A stretch of 64,000 nucleotides of DNA, taken from positions 992,001 through 1,056,000 of the forward strand of contig NZ_STGB01000004.1 of NCBI RefSeq assembly GCF_005222815.1. Direction: 5' to 3'. Positions 61,484 to 64,000 of the stretch are shown piece by piece (positions within the stretch are counted from its first letter, which is position 1; the number at the start of each line of letters is the position of its first letter). Below the pieces are notes generated by a model. That model saw nothing but the letters and a program-made list of their open reading frames with translations, did no database searches and was not told the DNA's origin. This DNA comes from Roseomonas sp. AR75. Lineage in GTDB: Bacteria; Pseudomonadota; Alphaproteobacteria; Acetobacterales; Acetobacteraceae. A program made the position numbers and the translations under genes.

Positions 61484-62185
61484 TCAACTGCGCGTGAAGC
61501 GGCGCCGCAGCGGGATGGCCGCGAGGGAGAGCGCGGCAAGACCGAGCAGGGCGCCCAGGATCCGCGGTGTCAGGACGCTGCCGATCTCGAAGTCGCGCCC
61601 GGCGGCCAGCACCTCGCCCAGTCCTGCGCCTGCCAGTGCGAAGACGGCCGTGCCGGGGATGATCCCGAAGAAGGTCGTGGCGACGAAGACCGGCAAGCGG
61701 ACACCCGCGAAGGCCGGCACCAGGTTGACGAGGAAGAAGGGGAACAGCGGCACCAGCCGCAGGACAAGCAGATAGGACGCAGCCTCCTGCTGGATCGCCT
61801 CCGCCAGACGTTGCGCACGCGGCCCGAGCCGCGCCAGCGCATCTGCGCCGAACAGCCGGCGGGCGAAGAGGAAGACCAGCGTCGCGCCGACCGTGGCCGC
61901 CACCACCGTCAGCCCCGTGCCGAGCGCCGCGCCGAACAGCAGGCCGCCCGCCAGCGTCATCACGGTTGCGCCGGGCAGGGAGAAGGCAACGACGGCGACA
62001 TAGGCCAGCACATAGGCCGCCGCGGCCAGCACCGCATGCTCAGTCACGAAGCCTGCCAGCGCCGCGCGATGCCGCGCGAGCGTCTCGAGCGAAAGCAGCC
62101 CGCCCAGCGGTGTCAGCCGCAGCGCCGCCAGCAGCGCGACGATGCCCAGCGCGATCCAGACGCGCCGGTCCCGAAGCCATCTCAT
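61484..62185 (-). CDS. TVP38/TMEM64 family membrane protein
   Basis: 233 residues from ATG 62185, which overlaps the stop of the upstream oxidoreductase (ATGA). About five hydrophobic segments. The DedA-like core is FSLPGATVMTLAGGLLFG, then FARRLFG, and PLFPFFLVNLVPAFAGVRLP with TFFGIIPGT. These match the SNARE-associated (VTT) domain, thought to work in lipid scrambling or transport. The exact role is unknown. Pairs of this family with FAD/NAD oxidoreductases are common, as here. Confidence 0.9.
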   Translation of the reverse strand: MRWLRDRRVWIALGIVALLAALRLTPLGGLLSLETLARHRAALAGFVTEHAVLAAAAYVLAYVAVVAFSLPGATVMTLAGGLLFGAALGTGLTVVAATVGATLVFLFARRLFGADALARLGPRAQRLAEAIQQEAASYLLVLRLVPLFPFFLVNLVPAFAGVRLPVFVATTFFGIIPGTAVFALAGAGLGEVLAAGRDFEIGSVLTPRILGALLGLAALSLAAIPLRRRFTRS

Positions 62186-63288
62186 CGGCCGTTCCCCTGG
62201 TAGCGCGCCATGAAGCGCCGATCGAGCCAGTCCTTCCACCACCACACCCAGCGCCCGCTGAAGACCAGGCCGTTGCGCGTGCCCAGCGCGCGCCCGTCGC
62301 CCAGCGAGAGCAGCACCAGCCAGTCGCGCTGCGGAACGTAGTCCTCCAGCGTCCGACCCTCTGCCGCGGCGCGCAGGTTGCGCGCCAGCACCGGGCCCTG
62401 GCGCACCGCGACCACGCCCGATTTCGGCAGCGGCTTCGGCAGCAGGCTGGAGACATCGCCTGCGGCGAAAACGTTCGTGCGGCCGGTGACGCGCAGGCTC
62501 GGCTCCACCAGCAGGAAGCCGGCGGCGTCACGCGGCAACCCGCTATGCGCGAGCCACGGCGCCGCCGCGGCGCCGGTCGCCCAGAGCACCGCCTCCGCCG
62601 GAGCCATCTCGTCGCCGATGCGAAGCCCGGCTTCGGTGACCGCAGCGACATCCTGCCCGCTGCGCAGCGCGATGCCGCGCCGCGCGATTTCGGCCGTCAC
62701 GCGCCGGCGCAGCGCCGCGGGCTTGTCGGGCAGCAGCCCTGCGCGACCCACCGCCAGGACCACGCGCACGCCGCGCGGCCCGAGTCGGGCCGCCATGGCC
62801 AGCGCCATCTCGCAGCCCGCCGCGCCACCGCCAACCACGGCCACGGTCTGGCCCGCCCGCGCCTCGGCGAACAGCGCATCGAGGCGCGGCAGCAGCCCGT
62901 CGATCGGCTTCAGCGGGAGCGCATGCTCGGCCGCGCCCGGCACGCGCGAGACATCCGGCGTCGCCCCCGTGTCGATCGAGAGCAGGTCGTAGGGTATCGG
63001 GGGGCCATCGGCGCGCAGAACAAGCTGCGCCTCGGGATCCAGCCCCTCCACCCGGTCCAATACGAGGGACGCGCCGGCGCGTTCGGTCAGCGCGCGCGCA
63101 TCGATCAGCGCCTGGTCCGGCCGGTACAGTCCCGCCGCCACGCCCGGCAGCATGCCGGAATAGGGCGAGTGCGACTCGCGCGTGACCAGAACCGCCCGCC
63201 AGCCCGCCAGGGGCCGCTCGGCGAGTTGCCGCAGCACTTCGACATGCGCATGGCCGCCGCCGGCCAGCACCAGGGTCCGTTCCGTCAT
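62182..63288 (-). CDS. FAD/NAD(P) oxidoreductase of the SelD-associated type
   Basis: 368 residues from ATG 63288; an in-frame GTG lies three codons upstream. It begins LVLAGGGHAHVEVLR and continues SPYSGMLPGVAAGLY, the pattern of the NADH-dehydrogenase-like domain that elsewhere is fused to the N-terminus of selenide,water dikinase. The second dinucleotide loop is AVVGGGAAGCEMALAMA, and TNVFAAGDVSSL binds FAD. No SelD domain follows; instead TVP38 overlaps. It probably oxidises NAD(P)H and passes electrons to quinone or another acceptor. Confidence 0.88.
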   Translation of the reverse strand: MTERTLVLAGGGHAHVEVLRQLAERPLAGWRAVLVTRESHSPYSGMLPGVAAGLYRPDQALIDARALTERAGASLVLDRVEGLDPEAQLVLRADGPPIPYDLLSIDTGATPDVSRVPGAAEHALPLKPIDGLLPRLDALFAEARAGQTVAVVGGGAAGCEMALAMAARLGPRGVRVVLAVGRAGLLPDKPAALRRRVTAEIARRGIALRSGQDVAAVTEAGLRIGDEMAPAEAVLWATGAAAAPWLAHSGLPRDAAGFLLVEPSLRVTGRTNVFAAGDVSSLLPKPLPKSGVVAVRQGPVLARNLRAAAEGRTLEDYVPQRDWLVLLSLGDGRALGTRNGLVFSGRWVWWWKDWLDRRFMARYQGNGR

Positions 63289-63353
63289 CTGCCTCACGCC
63301 ATGTCGCAGAAGGGGACATGGCGCGATCCGCGTTCCTGCGCGAGAGTGCCGCC

Positions 63354-63737
63354 ATGCAGACCTATCGCTTCGACCATCTCCACCTGCGCAGCCCCGATCC
63401 GGAAGCCGCCGCCCGCGTCTGGACCACGGCCTTCGGCGCCGAGGTCAAGGCGCGCATGCAGGCAGGCCCCTGGCTGCGTATCGTCCTGGACCTTGCCGGG
63501 GTTACGCTGTTCATCGAACAGGTGGCGCCCGGCACGCATGCGCCGCCGGCGCCGCCCTTCCTGGGGCTGGAGCATCTCGGCCTCGGCACGGACGACCTGG
63601 ACGCCGCCATCGCGGACCTCGCGGCGAAGGGCGTGCCCCTGGTCTCCGGCCCCGCCGAGCCACGGCCGGGCGTGCGCATCGCCTTCTTCGCCATGCCCGA
63701 CGGGGCGCGGGTGGAACTCATCGAGCGCCGCGCTTGA
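63354..63737 (+). CDS. VOC (glyoxalase/bleomycin resistance) family protein
   Basis: 127 residues from ATG 63354 (start MQTYRFDHLHLRS, the typical first strand of a VOC domain). An ATG at 63318 would add 12 residues and has AAGGGG very close to it. FDHLHLRSPD gives the first metal His, LEHLGLGTDDLD the third strand with a second His, and RVELIERR the last Glu. This fits a single metal-binding VOC fold such as lactoylglutathione lyase-like enzymes. The reaction is unknown. It is divergent from the FAD oxidoreductase and overlaps the MFS gene that follows (TTGA). Confidence 0.82.
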   Translation: MQTYRFDHLHLRSPDPEAAARVWTTAFGAEVKARMQAGPWLRIVLDLAGVTLFIEQVAPGTHAPPAPPFLGLEHLGLGTDDLDAAIADLAAKGVPLVSGPAEPRPGVRIAFFAMPDGARVELIERRA

Positions 63738-64000
63738 GCGAGCCGCGCAGCCGGTGGCTGGCGATCGCCGCCATCGTCTTCGCGGGCTTCGCTGCTGCCG
63801 CGCAGATCGGCAAGGTGCCGGCGGCGATGACGACCATCGCCGCCGAGTTCGATTTCCCGCTCGCCGCGGCGGCGCTCGTCGTGTCGCTCGCGTCGCTGCT
63901 GGCGGCGACCGCCGGGCTGGCCATCGGGCTTGGCGTCGCGCGCATCGGCGTGCGGCGCGGGCTGCTCGCGGGGCTCGCCATGGGCGGTCTGGCAGCCACG
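63734..64000 (+). CDS. MFS transporter, N-terminal part
   Basis: An open frame from a TTG at 63734, overlapping the VOC stop (TTGA), to the window end (89 codons, no stop). The peptide has a first helix (WLAIAAIVFAGFAAAAQIGK), then VPAAMTTIAAEFDFPL and a second helix with ALVVSLASLLAATAG. A GLGVARIGVRRGLL loop follows, like the MFS G-x-x-x-D/R-R-x-G motif between helices 2 and 3. The TTG start is unusual and rests on the overlap; an ATG lies at 63827. Substrate unknown. Confidence 0.7.
   Translation, partial: MSEPRSRWLAIAAIVFAGFAAAAQIGKVPAAMTTIAAEFDFPLAAAALVVSLASLLAATAGLAIGLGVARIGVRRGLLAGLAMGGLAAT

Noticed and set aside
1..64000. tRNA, rRNA, insertion sequences, phage genes or a plasmid origin
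   Set aside because: No GTTCRAATC-type T-loop with a cloverleaf, no rRNA segments, no transposase or integrase motifs and no iteron clusters were seen on reading both strands.

Overview
The window reads as chromosomal DNA of a very GC-rich (roughly 70 % by eye) alphaproteobacterium. A Roseomonas-like member of the Acetobacteraceae is my best guess. The reasons are the many Bug/TctC-type solute receptors, acid-sugar and N-methyl-amine catabolic operons, LysR/GntR regulators placed divergently from transport genes, and tightly overlapping ATGA/GTGA gene junctions. I see no rRNA, tRNA, CRISPR array, insertion sequence, phage gene or replication origin. The taxonomic call is inference.

Layout. 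1-1286: the end of a sugar-phosphate isomerase-like gene and an AroE-like dehydrogenase. 1288-6237: a KstD-like flavoprotein divergent from a complete tripartite tricarboxylate transporter (receptor, small and large membrane subunits). 6261-8065: a lipid kinase and a PAP2 phosphatase. 8426-10772: SodC, a triheme membrane cytochrome c and a monoheme lipoprotein. 10891-15508: a MerR metal sensor, a Bfd ferredoxin, and a divergent iron/siderophore-type ABC importer operon ending in a methyltransferase, with two matching palindromes in the shared promoter. 15513-23990: one giant RTX protein of 2825 residues without secretion genes beside it. 24325-26075: aldo/keto reductase and enoyl-CoA hydratase. 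26235-31429: soxBDAG, a heterotetrameric sarcosine oxidase. 31406-37710: a six-gene leftward operon (PLP enzyme, FAD amine oxidase, polar amino-acid receptor and two permeases, argininosuccinate-lyase-like enzyme) divergent from a LysR gene. 38774-45020: an orphan Bug receptor, a LysR regulator and hyuA/hyuB. 45027-58276: a large divergent acid-sugar locus. 58283-64000: HtpG, an MscS channel, a TVP38 membrane protein, a SelD-type FAD oxidoreductase, a VOC protein and the start of an MFS transporter.

How genes work together. The clearest functional unit is 45027-58276. Leftward lie a peptide-type ABC importer and three enolase-superfamily dehydratases, seven genes with overlaps or gaps of 2-3 bases. 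Rightward lie a FadR-type GntR regulator, an SMP-30 lactonase, a fourth enolase-superfamily enzyme and a short-chain dehydrogenase. This fits uptake of an oxidised sugar or oligosaccharide, oxidation to a lactone, lactone hydrolysis and dehydration of the resulting aldonate/aldarate. The later aldolase and semialdehyde steps are not in the window. The LysR gene at 39936 is flanked by two nearly identical T-N11-A palindromes, one in its own promoter (shared with the Bug receptor) and one in the hyuA promoter. This defines a probable small regulon. Further non-coding signals include intra-operon hairpins (TctC/TctB and soxB/soxD), a 20-codon coupling ORF between hyuA and hyuB, and paired GT-N3-AC sites in front of the GntR gene.
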